DNA from: Vulgatibacter incomptus_A | GTDB lineage: Bacteria; Myxococcota; Myxococcia; Myxococcales; Vulgatibacteraceae | DNA: 64,000 nt | Reading direction: 5' to 3' | Assembly: GCA_040391605.1 (NCBI GenBank) | Contig: JBEBXK010000010.1 | Location: 1 to 64,000, forward strand | Part shown: positions 41,983 through 50,558 of the stretch, piece after piece | Layout of the letters: each line of letters opens with the position of its first letter | Position numbering within the stretch: position 1 is the first letter of the stretch | Translations under genes and position numbers: made by a program | Notes under the pieces: generated by a model | The model's database searches: none | What the model was told of the DNA's origin: nothing | What the model saw: only the letters and a program-made list of their open reading frames with translations

Positions 41983-42576
41983 TCAGCGGCCCATGGAACC
42001 CCAGCGGAATGACGGGACTGCGGCGGTGCCTGCGGCGTCGTAATAGCCAAGGAAGGTGAGGGCGAAGAGAGCTCCCTCGCCGCTCCGCACGAAGTAGACG
42101 CGGGCGTGAGGGGTGAGGGTGTGGGTGGAAATCTCGTAGGAGTACCAGGGGTCGTCGGTCTGGAAGCTGCTCTCGCTGACGGAGTCCTCCAGATTCGAAG
42201 GCTCTACGAGGAAGGCCCCCTCTGCGGGGATGAGATCGGGAGAGGGGATGGCGCCCTCGATCCACGCGACCGCGACGCCTTCGGCGCCGTTGCCCGCCAC
42301 GTTCATTCGCTGGAAGGCGAGATCCCAGGCGGTGCTGGAGGCGGTGGTCTCGGCGGCACCGTCGAGGTCGTAGTAGATCCATTCCTCGAAAGAGGTGGCG
42401 TCCACCGTGGTGGTCCAGGTGCCGTCCTCCGGGTTCAGGGACTGGCTGATGTGGCCGTCGGTGATCTCCGGCTCGTCGGGGCCATCGTCTGCGGGGGCAA
42501 GATCGTCGGCACAGGCGGCAGTGAGGAGAGCGAGGATGGCGGGGATGGCGGGGATGGCGATGCGTCTACGGAACAT
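41983..42576 (-). CDS. hmuY: HmuY-family heme-binding lipoprotein
   Basis: A 197-residue surface or periplasmic lipoprotein. The signal peptide ends in a lipobox (LLTAACADD). The mature part has the HmuY fold features: EEWIYYDLDGAAE, STAWDLAFQRMNV (the W-D-L-A-F-x-R core motif), and FFV/LTFLGYYD near the C-terminus. HmuY proteins are best known as heme scavengers in Bacteroidetes; placement directly after a TonB receptor and before hemS supports the same job here. Heme ligands are not certain from sequence. Confidence 0.85.
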   Translation of the reverse strand: MFRRRIAIPAIPAILALLTAACADDLAPADDGPDEPEITDGHISQSLNPEDGTWTTTVDATSFEEWIYYDLDGAAETTASSTAWDLAFQRMNVAGNGAEGVAVAWIEGAIPSPDLIPAEGAFLVEPSNLEDSVSESSFQTDDPWYSYEISTHTLTPHARVYFVRSGEGALFALTFLGYYDAAGTAAVPSFRWGSMGR

Positions 42577-42608
42577 GGCGAGCTCCTTCTATGTCAGCCT
42601 GTTCAGCT

Positions 42609-44570
42609 TCAGTAAGAGGTGTGGACACCTGCGAAAAATGATCGGGGGGTGAGGGCGAGGTCGTCGGGGTTGCCGGCGTCGAAGATGTTCTCGGCCCCGA
42701 CGAAGACGGAGACGTTGGCCCCCAGCTCCTGCGCGATACGGGCGCTCGCCAGGGTGTAGGGATCGGCCCATCGCAGCGCCCCTTCGCCCAGCCCGCTGCT
42801 CACCCCGTAGAAGGGACGCTCTCCGACCCACTCTCCTCGGACGTTGGCGGTGAAGCCCGCGGCCTCGGCGCGCCAGGTGGTGCCGAAGGTCGCGCGATGC
42901 CTGGGGCGTCCCTCGAGCCACTGATCGGCGGAGAGGTTCTTCGCGTCCGTGAAGGTATAGCCCAGATCGAAGATCCACCCGGCCCACGGCCGCAGCCGGA
43001 CCCCGCTCTCGACGCCCTGGGTCCGGGCCTCGTCCACGTTGGTGTATTGGAAGATCTGCGGGGCCCCCGGGGCCGGGGCCTGCGTCGTGGCGGAGGTGAT
43101 CAGGTTTTGCAGGTCGTTGCGGAAGACGCCGAGATCGGCCCGGAGCCAGCGGGTGGGCCGGTAGGTGAGGCCGGCGCTCGCGCCCCGGGAGCTCTCGGGG
43201 CGCAGCTCCGGATTTCCCTCCACCACGTAGCCAACGGAGGGGTTCTCGAAGTGCATGAGGAGCTCCTGGAAGCTCGCCGCCCGAAAGCCCCAGCCGTAGC
43301 TCGCCCGGACCAGCAGTTCCTCCACGGGCTCCCACCGGCCCGAGAGCTTCGGCGAGAATTGGCCCCCGAAGTCCGAGTCGTGATCGAAGCGGAGGCCCGG
43401 GGTCAGGGCGACGAGGGGCTCGTCGGAGAGCTGCCAATCGTCCTGGACGAAGACGGCGGGGCGGAACCGCTCGCCCTCGCCGGAGTTCAGCCGCGGCGAC
43501 TCCAGGTGCTCATAGAGGATCTCCACACCTGAAGTGATGTGGTGGTCTCCGAGCCGCACGGCGTGGACGGCGCTGGCCTCCCAGAGCTGCTCGCCCTGGA
43601 TCTGGAGCTGATCCATCGCGCGGGATCCCCGCTGATCCTGGAGGAGCTGGTTCTTCAGGTCGGTGAAGTGGAAGGCGAACTCGAGGGAGTGCTCGTCGCC
43701 GAGGGTGATCCCTGGCGCCAGCCGCAGCGAGAGGCTCTCGGTGCGATCGCGCCTGTCGAAGATAGCACCGCCAGCGCCGAGATCGACGCCGGCCCGTTCG
43801 GCGGACATCCAGCCGACGTTCCCGACGATCCGCAGCGTCGAGTTGAACGCATGATCCCCGCGTACATCCAGATCCCAATCGCTCCGGGCGCTGCCGCTGG
43901 TGCTCGGGAGGGCGTCGTCCAGCTGGAATGGCTCGCTGCGCAGGAGGCCCGCCCCGACACGAAGCGAGGAGGACTCGCTGGCGATCGCCGAGCTCCCCCG
44001 GACCTCGTAGCCGTTGGCGCTGTCGCCGCGGAGCTGGGCGCTGGCCTCCAGCGGCTTGCCACCCCCGCGCCGGGTCGTGATGTTGATCACGCCGCCCATG
44101 GCCTCGGAGCCATAGAGCGAGGAGCTGGCCCCCCGGACGACCTCGACAGAGGCGATGCGGTCGGTGCTGATGCGAGAGAGATCGACGTTGCCGCGGGTGC
44201 GGCCGTTCATCCGCTGACCGTCGATGAGCACGAGGACGTGCTGGCCCTGGAGGCCCTGGAGCCGCAGCCCCGCGCCGAAGGATCCGTCCCGGATGATCTC
44301 GACGCCAGGCTGGCTCTCGAGGAGGTCCGCGAGATCCCTCGCGCCGGTGTCCTCGATCTCGCGGCGGGTGATCAGGAGGGTGTCGACCGGGGCGTCGTCC
44401 AGCCGCACCTCGACTCGCGAGCCGAGGACGACGACCTCGGGCAGCTCGGAGGAGATCCAGCCCGACTCCCGAGAGTCGGAGGTGTCCAGGTCGGCGGCCC
44501 ACGCCGACGCGGGCAACGAAGCGACGGCGATCAGGAGGAGCAGGGATCGGGGGGGGAGAGGTCGCGACAA
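42609..44570 (-). CDS. TonB-dependent outer-membrane receptor, probably for heme
   Basis: A 653-residue outer-membrane beta-barrel. A signal peptide (LLLLIAVASLPASAWAAD) is followed by a TonB-box-like ELPEVVVLGSR, the plug domain (residues about 50-160: DLADLLESQPGVEIIRDGSF, LQGLQGQHVLVLIDGQRMNG, RGASSSLYGSEAMGGVINI) and a 22-strand-type barrel ending in aromatic HTSY. Heme as substrate is inferred from the downstream hmuY-hemS-hmuTUV genes. It follows the zinc-ribbon gene by about 100 bp. Confidence 0.92.
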   Translation of the reverse strand: MSRPLPPRSLLLLIAVASLPASAWAADLDTSDSRESGWISSELPEVVVLGSRVEVRLDDAPVDTLLITRREIEDTGARDLADLLESQPGVEIIRDGSFGAGLRLQGLQGQHVLVLIDGQRMNGRTRGNVDLSRISTDRIASVEVVRGASSSLYGSEAMGGVINITTRRGGGKPLEASAQLRGDSANGYEVRGSSAIASESSSLRVGAGLLRSEPFQLDDALPSTSGSARSDWDLDVRGDHAFNSTLRIVGNVGWMSAERAGVDLGAGGAIFDRRDRTESLSLRLAPGITLGDEHSLEFAFHFTDLKNQLLQDQRGSRAMDQLQIQGEQLWEASAVHAVRLGDHHITSGVEILYEHLESPRLNSGEGERFRPAVFVQDDWQLSDEPLVALTPGLRFDHDSDFGGQFSPKLSGRWEPVEELLVRASYGWGFRAASFQELLMHFENPSVGYVVEGNPELRPESSRGASAGLTYRPTRWLRADLGVFRNDLQNLITSATTQAPAPGAPQIFQYTNVDEARTQGVESGVRLRPWAGWIFDLGYTFTDAKNLSADQWLEGRPRHRATFGTTWRAEAAGFTANVRGEWVGERPFYGVSSGLGEGALRWADPYTLASARIAQELGANVSVFVGAENIFDAGNPDDLALTPRSFFAGVHTSY

Positions 44571-44673
44571 AGTGGGCTCGAGGACGGCGGGTCCGGTCGG
44601 GGTTTCTCAAACCGGGCGCTGAGCTCGAGGCTTCGGGCCGCTGGGATTCGGGAGCCGAGGCTCGCCGATGCTT

Positions 44674-44859
44674 CTACGAATCGCCTCCCGAGGGGAGGAG
44701 GGAAGACTCCAGAGGGATGGTGAGCTGCCGCTTGCAGCGCCTGCACCGAAGCTCCACTCCGCTGGGTACGAGCTTGGCGACGAGGCTTCCGCAGAAGCAG
44801 CGGACCTCTTCCCCTTCTCGATCGGCGTCGTGGCCGGTGGTTGGCTTGGTGTTCCTCAT
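44674..44859 (-). CDS. Small zinc-ribbon protein at the head of the heme cluster
   Basis: A 61-residue cytoplasmic protein with one four-cysteine zinc ribbon: C-x-C (CFCGSLVAKL) and C-x-x-C (ELRCRRCKRQL). The pattern resembles the phage Mu Com type, a small RNA- or DNA-binding regulator. It is the first gene after the palindrome at 44883-44905 and lies about 100 bp before the TonB receptor, so it may tune expression of the cluster. The role is inference; only the ribbon is certain. Confidence 0.75.
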   Translation of the reverse strand: MRNTKPTTGHDADREGEEVRCFCGSLVAKLVPSGVELRCRRCKRQLTIPLESSLLPSGGDS

Positions 44860-44882
44860 CGTTGGCAGCCTTGTAGCTGATG

Positions 44883-44905
44883 TTGAGATTCAGAGTCAAT
44901 CTCAA
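44883..44905. promoter_or_regulatory. Fur-box-like operator upstream of the heme cluster
   Basis: TTGAGATT (44883-44890) and AATCTCAA (44898-44905) form perfect 8-bp arms around 7 bases, a symmetric AT-rich site in otherwise GC-rich DNA. TGAGAT...TCTCA resembles the half-sites of Fur boxes. It lies 23 bp before the start codon of the zinc-ribbon gene, where a repressor would block transcription. Confidence 0.6.
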
Positions 44906-45053
44906 TCTGTAGGGATCGCGAACCCTTCGAGGGGCTCACGAAGATCGCCCGTGATTTCATGGAGATGCTGCGTGGGTTGATTCGCGCCGATCGTGGAGCC
45001 GCCGGCGTCTGGACGTGCCGCGCAGGCCCCTGCCTTCAGGATCGCCCGATCTC

Positions 45054-46223
45054 TTAGAAGAAATCGCTCATCGCAGGGGCGGGGCCGGCGAAGGCGGTGG
45101 CGGCTGCCTCCAGGACGTGGTCCGCGCCCTCGGCGAGGCCGATGAGGGCGAGCTGTCCAGGCGTAGAATACCCAGAGTAGAGGGCGGCGAGGCCCCGAAC
45201 ATGGACCTGGAAGAGGCCGTCGCCCCCAGCGCGTACCTCGCTCCGGCCGCCGTCGATCTCCGCCACGAAGCGGCCCTGGTTGGCGGGGAGCACCTCGTCG
45301 AAGACTTCGAGGTGGAGGCTGGTGGAGACGCCGGCCGGCCAGCCGCGGCCCTCGAGGGCCCGCCGCACGTCGAGGATTCGGAGCATCCACGCCTCCTGGA
45401 GCTCCACCCTCTGGCGCTGCTCGCGCAGCAACATCAGCAGCGGATCGGAGGCGCTCCCGTACCAGACCACCTCATCGGCCAGCGAGCGATGATCGCCGAG
45501 GAAGCTGAGCAGGGTGGTGGCGGCCTGCGGGGAGCTCACGGCCAGATCATCCACGTGGACCTCCTGGCGCTCGTCCGGGCGGTGCTCGCGGCGCAGATAA
45601 CAATAGCCCTCGATCGTGCCCTGCCGCTCCACGACGTAGGCCATTGGACGCGTGCGACGTTGGGGCGCCACGATGCGGTTCCAGAGGAGGGGTGAGCGAT
45701 CCAGCGATCCCGATCGGAGGGCCGCCTGGCTGCGATAGAGGGCGCGGATCGCCGCGTCATCCTCGGGGCTGGCGTGGCGCAGCGCGAGGCTATGATCGCC
45801 CAGGGCCAGCTCGGAGGTCGGGATCCGGATCCGGAAGCGGCTGCCGCCCTGCTCGTAGCCCGCGCGCCGATAGAGCGGCTGGGTCGCGGCGTACAGGCAG
45901 GAGAGGGCGAAGCCCGAGGCGGCGAGATCGCCCACCGCCGCGCGCATCATCCGCGTGGCCACGCCCCGCCCCCGCACGGTGGGGTCGACGCCGACACCGG
46001 CGATCCCCGCCATAGGGACGCTCCTGCCGCCGAACCACTGGCCCATGGAGTAGACCAGGAGGCCTCCCGTGACCTGGCCGTCGTCGACGAAGACCCGGAA
46101 GTTCTCGTGGCCCACCGAAGCCAGCCATGCGTGGGCGTCGGGCAGCGCGACGCCAAAGGCCTGCGCCTCGATCGCCGCCAACGAGTCGATCTCGCTGTGG
46201 GTTGGAGCTCGGTATGCGTGCAT
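45054..46223 (-). CDS. Eis-like GNAT acetyltransferase
   Basis: A 389-residue protein with the Eis architecture. The N-terminal GNAT domain has VGVDPTVRGRGVATRMMRAA (acetyl-CoA-binding R/Q-x-x-G-x-G/A motif) near residue 85. A second, degenerate GNAT domain follows, then an SCP2-like C-terminal domain, and the chain ends in Phe-Phe (MSDFF), matching the family feature that the C-terminal carboxylate acts in catalysis. Eis enzymes acetylate amines, including aminoglycosides in mycobacteria; the native substrate here is unknown. Transcribed alone. Confidence 0.87.
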   Translation of the reverse strand: MHAYRAPTHSEIDSLAAIEAQAFGVALPDAHAWLASVGHENFRVFVDDGQVTGGLLVYSMGQWFGGRSVPMAGIAGVGVDPTVRGRGVATRMMRAAVGDLAASGFALSCLYAATQPLYRRAGYEQGGSRFRIRIPTSELALGDHSLALRHASPEDDAAIRALYRSQAALRSGSLDRSPLLWNRIVAPQRRTRPMAYVVERQGTIEGYCYLRREHRPDERQEVHVDDLAVSSPQAATTLLSFLGDHRSLADEVVWYGSASDPLLMLLREQRQRVELQEAWMLRILDVRRALEGRGWPAGVSTSLHLEVFDEVLPANQGRFVAEIDGGRSEVRAGGDGLFQVHVRGLAALYSGYSTPGQLALIGLAEGADHVLEAAATAFAGPAPAMSDFF

Positions 46224-46560
46224 TCTTGACCTCGAGCAGGCGGCAATCCTGAGGCCGCCTCGCTCAGCCCGCAGTGGAAGAAGGCGCAGACTTTACCATC
46301 GCTCGACGGGAGGAGGGCCAGAGCCGCACAGCCGCGCCGTCACCGAGGCAGCCGGAAACGGCGGCGGCCATCGCCAGGCCCTCCTCGAAGAGGGCTCGGG
46401 CTCCATCGTCGCCCCGCCGCAGGAGGGCCCGCGCAGCACGGCGGAAGGCGTCTCCCTCGTCGGATCCGGGGCGCTCGCTGGCGCCAGCCCCTTTGAAGAC
46501 TGCGGTTGACTTGGCCTCCGATCGTGGACGAGAACGGCCTTCCTTACGGGAGGTTGCAAC
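46224..46560. other. Divergent intergenic region
   Basis: About 335 bp between the Eis-like gene and the carboxylase gene. It must hold both promoters. A minus-strand open frame here reads DEGDAFRRAARALLRRGDDG and could be part of a small helical protein, but it has no start or ribosome site I can defend. No hairpin or RNA gene was recognised. Confidence 0.4.
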
Positions 46561-48126
46561 GTGAGCCTGGAACCAGGAGCCAAGTCGAAGTCCCCCACCG
46601 CCGCCGCCGAGGCCATCGAGGAGTTGGAGGCCCGGATCCGCGAGGGAGGGGCGGCGCGTTACCACGAGAAGAACGCCTCGGTGGGCAAGCTCTTCGCGCG
46701 GGAGCGGATCCGTCTGCTCACCGACGAGGGCTCCTTCGTCGAGGATGGCCTCTTCGCAAATTGCGCGGATCCCGAGCTCCCCGCGGACGGCGTGATCACC
46801 GGGATCGCCCGGATCGACGGGCGTACGGTGGCGGTGATGGCCAACGACTCCACCGTGAAGGCCGGCTCCTGGGGCAAGCGCACGGTGGAGAAGATCCTGC
46901 GGATCCAGGAGCAGGCCAAGAGCCTGCGTTGTCCGCTCTTCTATCTGGTGGACTCGGCGGGGGCGCGGATCACGGATCAGGTGGAGATGTTCCCAGGCCG
47001 CCGAGGCGCCGGCAGGATCTTCCTCAACGAGGTGGAGCTCTCGGGGATGGTGCCCCAGATCTGTCTGCTCTTCGGGCCGTCCGCGGCTGGGGGCGCGTAT
47101 ATCCCGGCCTTCTGCGACGTGCTGGTGATGGTGGAGGGCAACGCGTCGATGTACCTGGGTTCGCCGCGGATGGCGGAGATGGTCATCGGCGAGAAGGTCA
47201 CCCTGGAGGAGATGGGCGGGGCCAGAATGCATTGCTCGGTCTCCGGCTGCGGCGACGTGCTGGTGAAGTCGGAGCCCGAGGCCATCGAGTGGGCCCGCGA
47301 GTACATCTCGTTCTTTCCGCGAAACTGCGACGAGCAGCCGCCCCGGGCCGAGGCCCGAGCGCCGAAGGCCGGTGGGAAGACCATTGACGAGCTGATCCCG
47401 CTGGATCAGAACAAGCCCTTCAACGTGAAGCATCTGATCGCGGAGCTGGTGGACGAAGGCTCCATGGTGGAGGTCAAGAAGCTCTTCGCCCAGGAGATGG
47501 TCACCTGCCTGGCGCGCCTGGACGGCAGGCCTGTGGGGATCCTCGCCAACCAGAGCAACTACAAAGGCGGGGTGCTCTTCGTGGACTCGGCGGATAAGTC
47601 CGCCCGCTTCATCCAGCTCTGCGACGCCTTCAACATCCCGATCATCTATCTGGCGGACGTCCCCGGATTCATGATCGGCACCAAGGTCGAGCGAGCGGGG
47701 ATCATCCGCGCCGGCGCGAAGATGATCTCGGCGGTGTCGGAGGCGACGGTGCCGAAGATCAGCGTGATCGTGCGCAAGGCCTACGGCGCCGGCCTCTACG
47801 CCATGGGCGGGCCGGGCTTCGCCCCCGACTGCACCCTCGCGCTGCCCCAGGCGATGATCGCGGTGATGGGGCCGGAGGCGGCGGTGAACGCGGTCTTCTT
47901 CAACAAGATCCAGGAGAAGCCCGAGGCCGACCGCGCCGCCTACGTCGAGGAGCTGCGCCGCGCCTACGAAGACGACATCGACGTGAAGAAGCTCGCCAGC
48001 GAGCTGGTGATCGACGGCATCGTCCCCAGCGCCCGCCTGCGCGCGGAGCTGATCGCTCGCCTGGACTACTATTCGGAGAAGGTCGTCGAGCGCCCGCGCA
48101 AGAAGCATTCGATCTATCCGGTCTAG
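46561..48126 (+). CDS. Acyl-CoA carboxylase beta subunit (propionyl- or methylcrotonyl-CoA carboxylase)
   Basis: A 521-residue carboxyltransferase that moves CO2 from biotin to an acyl-CoA. Two crotonase-like halves are visible: N-terminal RYHEKNASVGKLFARERIRL and FYLVDSAGARITDQVEMFPG, then C-terminal GILANQSNYKGGVLFVDSAD, IIYLADVPGFMIGTKVERAG and KAYGAGLYAMGGPGFAPD. The start is GTG with GGGAGG upstream. The biotin-carrying alpha subunit is not nearby. Company with an acyl-CoA dehydrogenase and MeaB supports branched-chain acyl-CoA metabolism; propionyl versus methylcrotonyl substrate is not decided. Confidence 0.92.
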   Translation: MSLEPGAKSKSPTAAAEAIEELEARIREGGAARYHEKNASVGKLFARERIRLLTDEGSFVEDGLFANCADPELPADGVITGIARIDGRTVAVMANDSTVKAGSWGKRTVEKILRIQEQAKSLRCPLFYLVDSAGARITDQVEMFPGRRGAGRIFLNEVELSGMVPQICLLFGPSAAGGAYIPAFCDVLVMVEGNASMYLGSPRMAEMVIGEKVTLEEMGGARMHCSVSGCGDVLVKSEPEAIEWAREYISFFPRNCDEQPPRAEARAPKAGGKTIDELIPLDQNKPFNVKHLIAELVDEGSMVEVKKLFAQEMVTCLARLDGRPVGILANQSNYKGGVLFVDSADKSARFIQLCDAFNIPIIYLADVPGFMIGTKVERAGIIRAGAKMISAVSEATVPKISVIVRKAYGAGLYAMGGPGFAPDCTLALPQAMIAVMGPEAAVNAVFFNKIQEKPEADRAAYVEELRRAYEDDIDVKKLASELVIDGIVPSARLRAELIARLDYYSEKVVERPRKKHSIYPV

Positions 48127-48231
48127 AATCGTATCGACGGCTCTCACCGACAGCTGAGACCTCGTAGCGCCAGCTCGAGGGCAACGCCTTCGGGGAGTTC
48201 TCAGCCCTCCACTTCATCCGTAGAGAGAACC

Positions 48232-49371
48232 ATGGACTTTCAGCTACCCGAAGATCTCGTCGCCTTGCAGAAGACCGTCCGCAGCTTCTGTGAGTCGGAG
48301 GTGAAGCCCTTCGCCCGTGAGTGGGACGAGGAGGAGAGCTATCCCGCCGAGACCGTACGCAAGTTCGGTGAGCTAGGGCTCCTGGGCATGGGCGTCCCCG
48401 AGGAGTACGGTGGGGTGGGGCTGTCTGCCCTGGGCATCGCCACGGTGGTCGAGGAGGTGGCGCGCTACGATGGCTCCCTGGCGCTGACCGTCGCGTCGCA
48501 TAACGGCCTCTGCACGAACCACATCCGATCCTTCGCAAGCGATGAGCTGAAGGAGAGGTGGCTGCCCAAGCTCGCGACCGGCGAGGCGATGGGGGCGTGG
48601 GCTCTCTCCGAACCCGGCTCGGGATCGGACGCCGCTGGGCTGCTGACCACCGCGGTGCGCCAAGGCGACAAGTGGATCCTGAACGGCACCAAGATGTGGA
48701 TCACCCAGGGGACCGTAGGCGGCGTCTACGTCGTGCTCGCCTCCACCGACAAGGCCAAGCGGCAGAAGGGGATCACGGCCTTCGTGGTGGAGCCGGGGAC
48801 GCCGGGATTCAAGACGGTGCCGGTGAAGCATAAGATGGGGATGCGCTCGTCGGATACGGCCGAGCTGGTCTTCGAGAACTGCGAGATCCCGGACTCCAAT
48901 CGGGTGGGCGAGGTGGATCGGGGCTTCATCGACACCCTGCAGATCCTCGACAAGGGCCGGATCACCATCGGCGCCCTGGCAGTGGGACTGGGGCGTGGGG
49001 CCCTGGAGGAGTCCATGGCCTACGCCCAGGATCGCCAGGCCTTCGGCCATCCGATCTCGGACTTCCAGGCGATCCGCTTCATGATCGCGGATATGAAGAC
49101 GGAGAATGAGGCCTCGCGGCTGCTGGTGCAGCGCGCCGCCTCGCTGGCGGATCAGGGGCGGCGCTACGGCAAGGAGGCCTCGATGGCGAAGGTCTTCGCG
49201 TCGGAGGCGGCGACCCGGGCCTGCAACCAGGCGATCCAGATCCACGGCGGCTACGGCTACACCAAGGAGTTCCCGGTGGAGCGCTACCTGCGCGACGCGA
49301 AGCTCTGCGAGATCGGTGAGGGCACCAGCGAGGTCCAGCGGATGGTGATCAGCCGAGAGGTCCTCCGCTAG
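48232..49371 (+). CDS. Acyl-CoA dehydrogenase
   Basis: A 379-residue FAD enzyme that introduces the alpha-beta double bond in acyl-CoA. It carries MGAWALSEPGSGSDAAGLLT (FAD and substrate contact), KMWITQGTVGGVYVVLAST, RQAFGHPISDFQAIRFMIAD and the C-terminal IQIHGGYGYTKEFPVERYLR, then DAKLCEIGEGTSEVQRMVIS, whose Glu is the expected catalytic base. Substrate chain is not readable; short branched chains fit the neighbours. It ends immediately before meaB. Confidence 0.94.
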   Translation: MDFQLPEDLVALQKTVRSFCESEVKPFAREWDEEESYPAETVRKFGELGLLGMGVPEEYGGVGLSALGIATVVEEVARYDGSLALTVASHNGLCTNHIRSFASDELKERWLPKLATGEAMGAWALSEPGSGSDAAGLLTTAVRQGDKWILNGTKMWITQGTVGGVYVVLASTDKAKRQKGITAFVVEPGTPGFKTVPVKHKMGMRSSDTAELVFENCEIPDSNRVGEVDRGFIDTLQILDKGRITIGALAVGLGRGALEESMAYAQDRQAFGHPISDFQAIRFMIADMKTENEASRLLVQRAASLADQGRRYGKEASMAKVFASEAATRACNQAIQIHGGYGYTKEFPVERYLRDAKLCEIGEGTSEVQRMVISREVLR

Positions 49372-50412
49372 ATGGCGAAGGTCGCGCGAGGCGTGGAGTC
49401 GAAGGAGGCCATCGCTGCCCGGGTCCGCGCCGGCGAGGTGCGGGCGGCGGCGCGGCTGATGCGCGGGCTGGACGACGAGGATCCAGCCGCCATCGAGGTG
49501 CTGCGCACCCTCTATCCCCACACCGGCAACGCCTATGTGATCGGGATCACCGGCAGCCCTGGCGCGGGCAAGTCGAGCATCACGGATCGGCTGATTGGTC
49601 GCTACCGCAAACTCGGGAAGACGGTGGGGGTGGTGGCGGTGGATCCCACCAGCCCGTTCTCCGGCGGCGCGATCCTGGGGGATCGGATCCGCATGCAGGA
49701 TCACGCGTTGGATCCTGGCGTCTTCATCCGATCGCTGGCCACCCGTGGATCCCTCGGCGGCCTCTCCCGCGCCACCTCGGACATCAGCCGGGTGATGGAC
49801 GCCATGGGCAAGGACGTGATCCTCATCGAGACGGTGGGGGTGGGGCAGGACGAGATCGACATCGCGTCGCTGGCCCATACGACGGTGGTGGTGGTGGTGC
49901 CGGGGATGGGCGACGACATCCAGGCGATCAAGGCGGGGATCCTGGAGGTGGCGGATATCTTCGCCATCAACAAGGCCGACAGGCCGGGGGCCCACCGTAC
50001 CGAGCGCGAGCTCCAGTCGATGATCGAGCTGCGCCACGTGACCATGCCGGCGGAGCATGACTCGCTGCATCACTTCCACGCCCAGACCCCTGCCGCGGCG
50101 CGCTCGGACGACTTCAGCTGGGAGCCGCCCATCGTCAAGACGATCGCGACGACGGATAAGGGCTTCGACGTCCTGGTGGAGACGGTCGACAAGCATCGCG
50201 CCCACCTGGAGAAGGCGGGGGGCAGGCTCGCCCGAGAGGCGACCCGCGCCCGGGCCGAGTTCCTCGCCATCCTCCGGGATCGCCTGGTGAAGTCGGCCCT
50301 TCAGCGGATCGCCCAGGAGCAGGGGGAGCTCGACGAGCTGGCCACCCGGATCGCCCGCAAGGAGACCGATCCCTACGCGCTGGTCGACGAGATCGCCGCG
50401 CGCCTCCGATAG
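49372..50412 (+). CDS. meaB: MeaB-type GTPase, methylmalonyl-CoA mutase chaperone
   Basis: A 346-residue G3E-family GTPase that protects and reloads methylmalonyl-CoA mutase with cobalamin. GITGSPGAGKSSITDRLIGR is the P-loop near residue 60, VGVVAVDPTSPFSGGAILGD is the conserved switch/metal region, LIETVGVGQDEIDIA is Walker B and INKADRPGA is the NKxD motif. Its ATG follows the dehydrogenase stop with no gap (TAG-ATG). The mutase it should serve is encoded about 49 kb away at the left edge. Confidence 0.94.
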   Translation: MAKVARGVESKEAIAARVRAGEVRAAARLMRGLDDEDPAAIEVLRTLYPHTGNAYVIGITGSPGAGKSSITDRLIGRYRKLGKTVGVVAVDPTSPFSGGAILGDRIRMQDHALDPGVFIRSLATRGSLGGLSRATSDISRVMDAMGKDVILIETVGVGQDEIDIASLAHTTVVVVVPGMGDDIQAIKAGILEVADIFAINKADRPGAHRTERELQSMIELRHVTMPAEHDSLHHFHAQTPAAARSDDFSWEPPIVKTIATTDKGFDVLVETVDKHRAHLEKAGGRLAREATRARAEFLAILRDRLVKSALQRIAQEQGELDELATRIARKETDPYALVDEIAARLR

Positions 50413-50520
50413 ACGAGCCGCCGGTCGGGCCCCTGAGGGGACCGCCGGAGCTCATGCGGGAGCGATCTCTTCAGCTCGCGCTCTCCTCGAGAGGGCGCAT
50501 CGACCTTGGCGCGCCTCCGG

Positions 50521-50550
50521 GCGCTCGCGACCGCAAGGCTCCGCGAGCGC
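50521..50550. terminator. Stem-loop between convergent genes
   Basis: GCGCTCGCG (50521-50529) pairs exactly with CGCGAGCGC (50542-50550). It sits 8 bp from the stop of the DUF481 gene on the minus strand and about 110 bp past meaB. No T-run follows, so termination strength is uncertain. Confidence 0.5.
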
Positions 50551-50558
50551 GTCGCGTT

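Noticed and set aside
46264..48147. Long minus-strand open frame opposite the carboxylase gene
   Set aside because: Antisense shadow of a high-GC gene; its composition is that of a mirrored frame and the + strand has clear family motifs.
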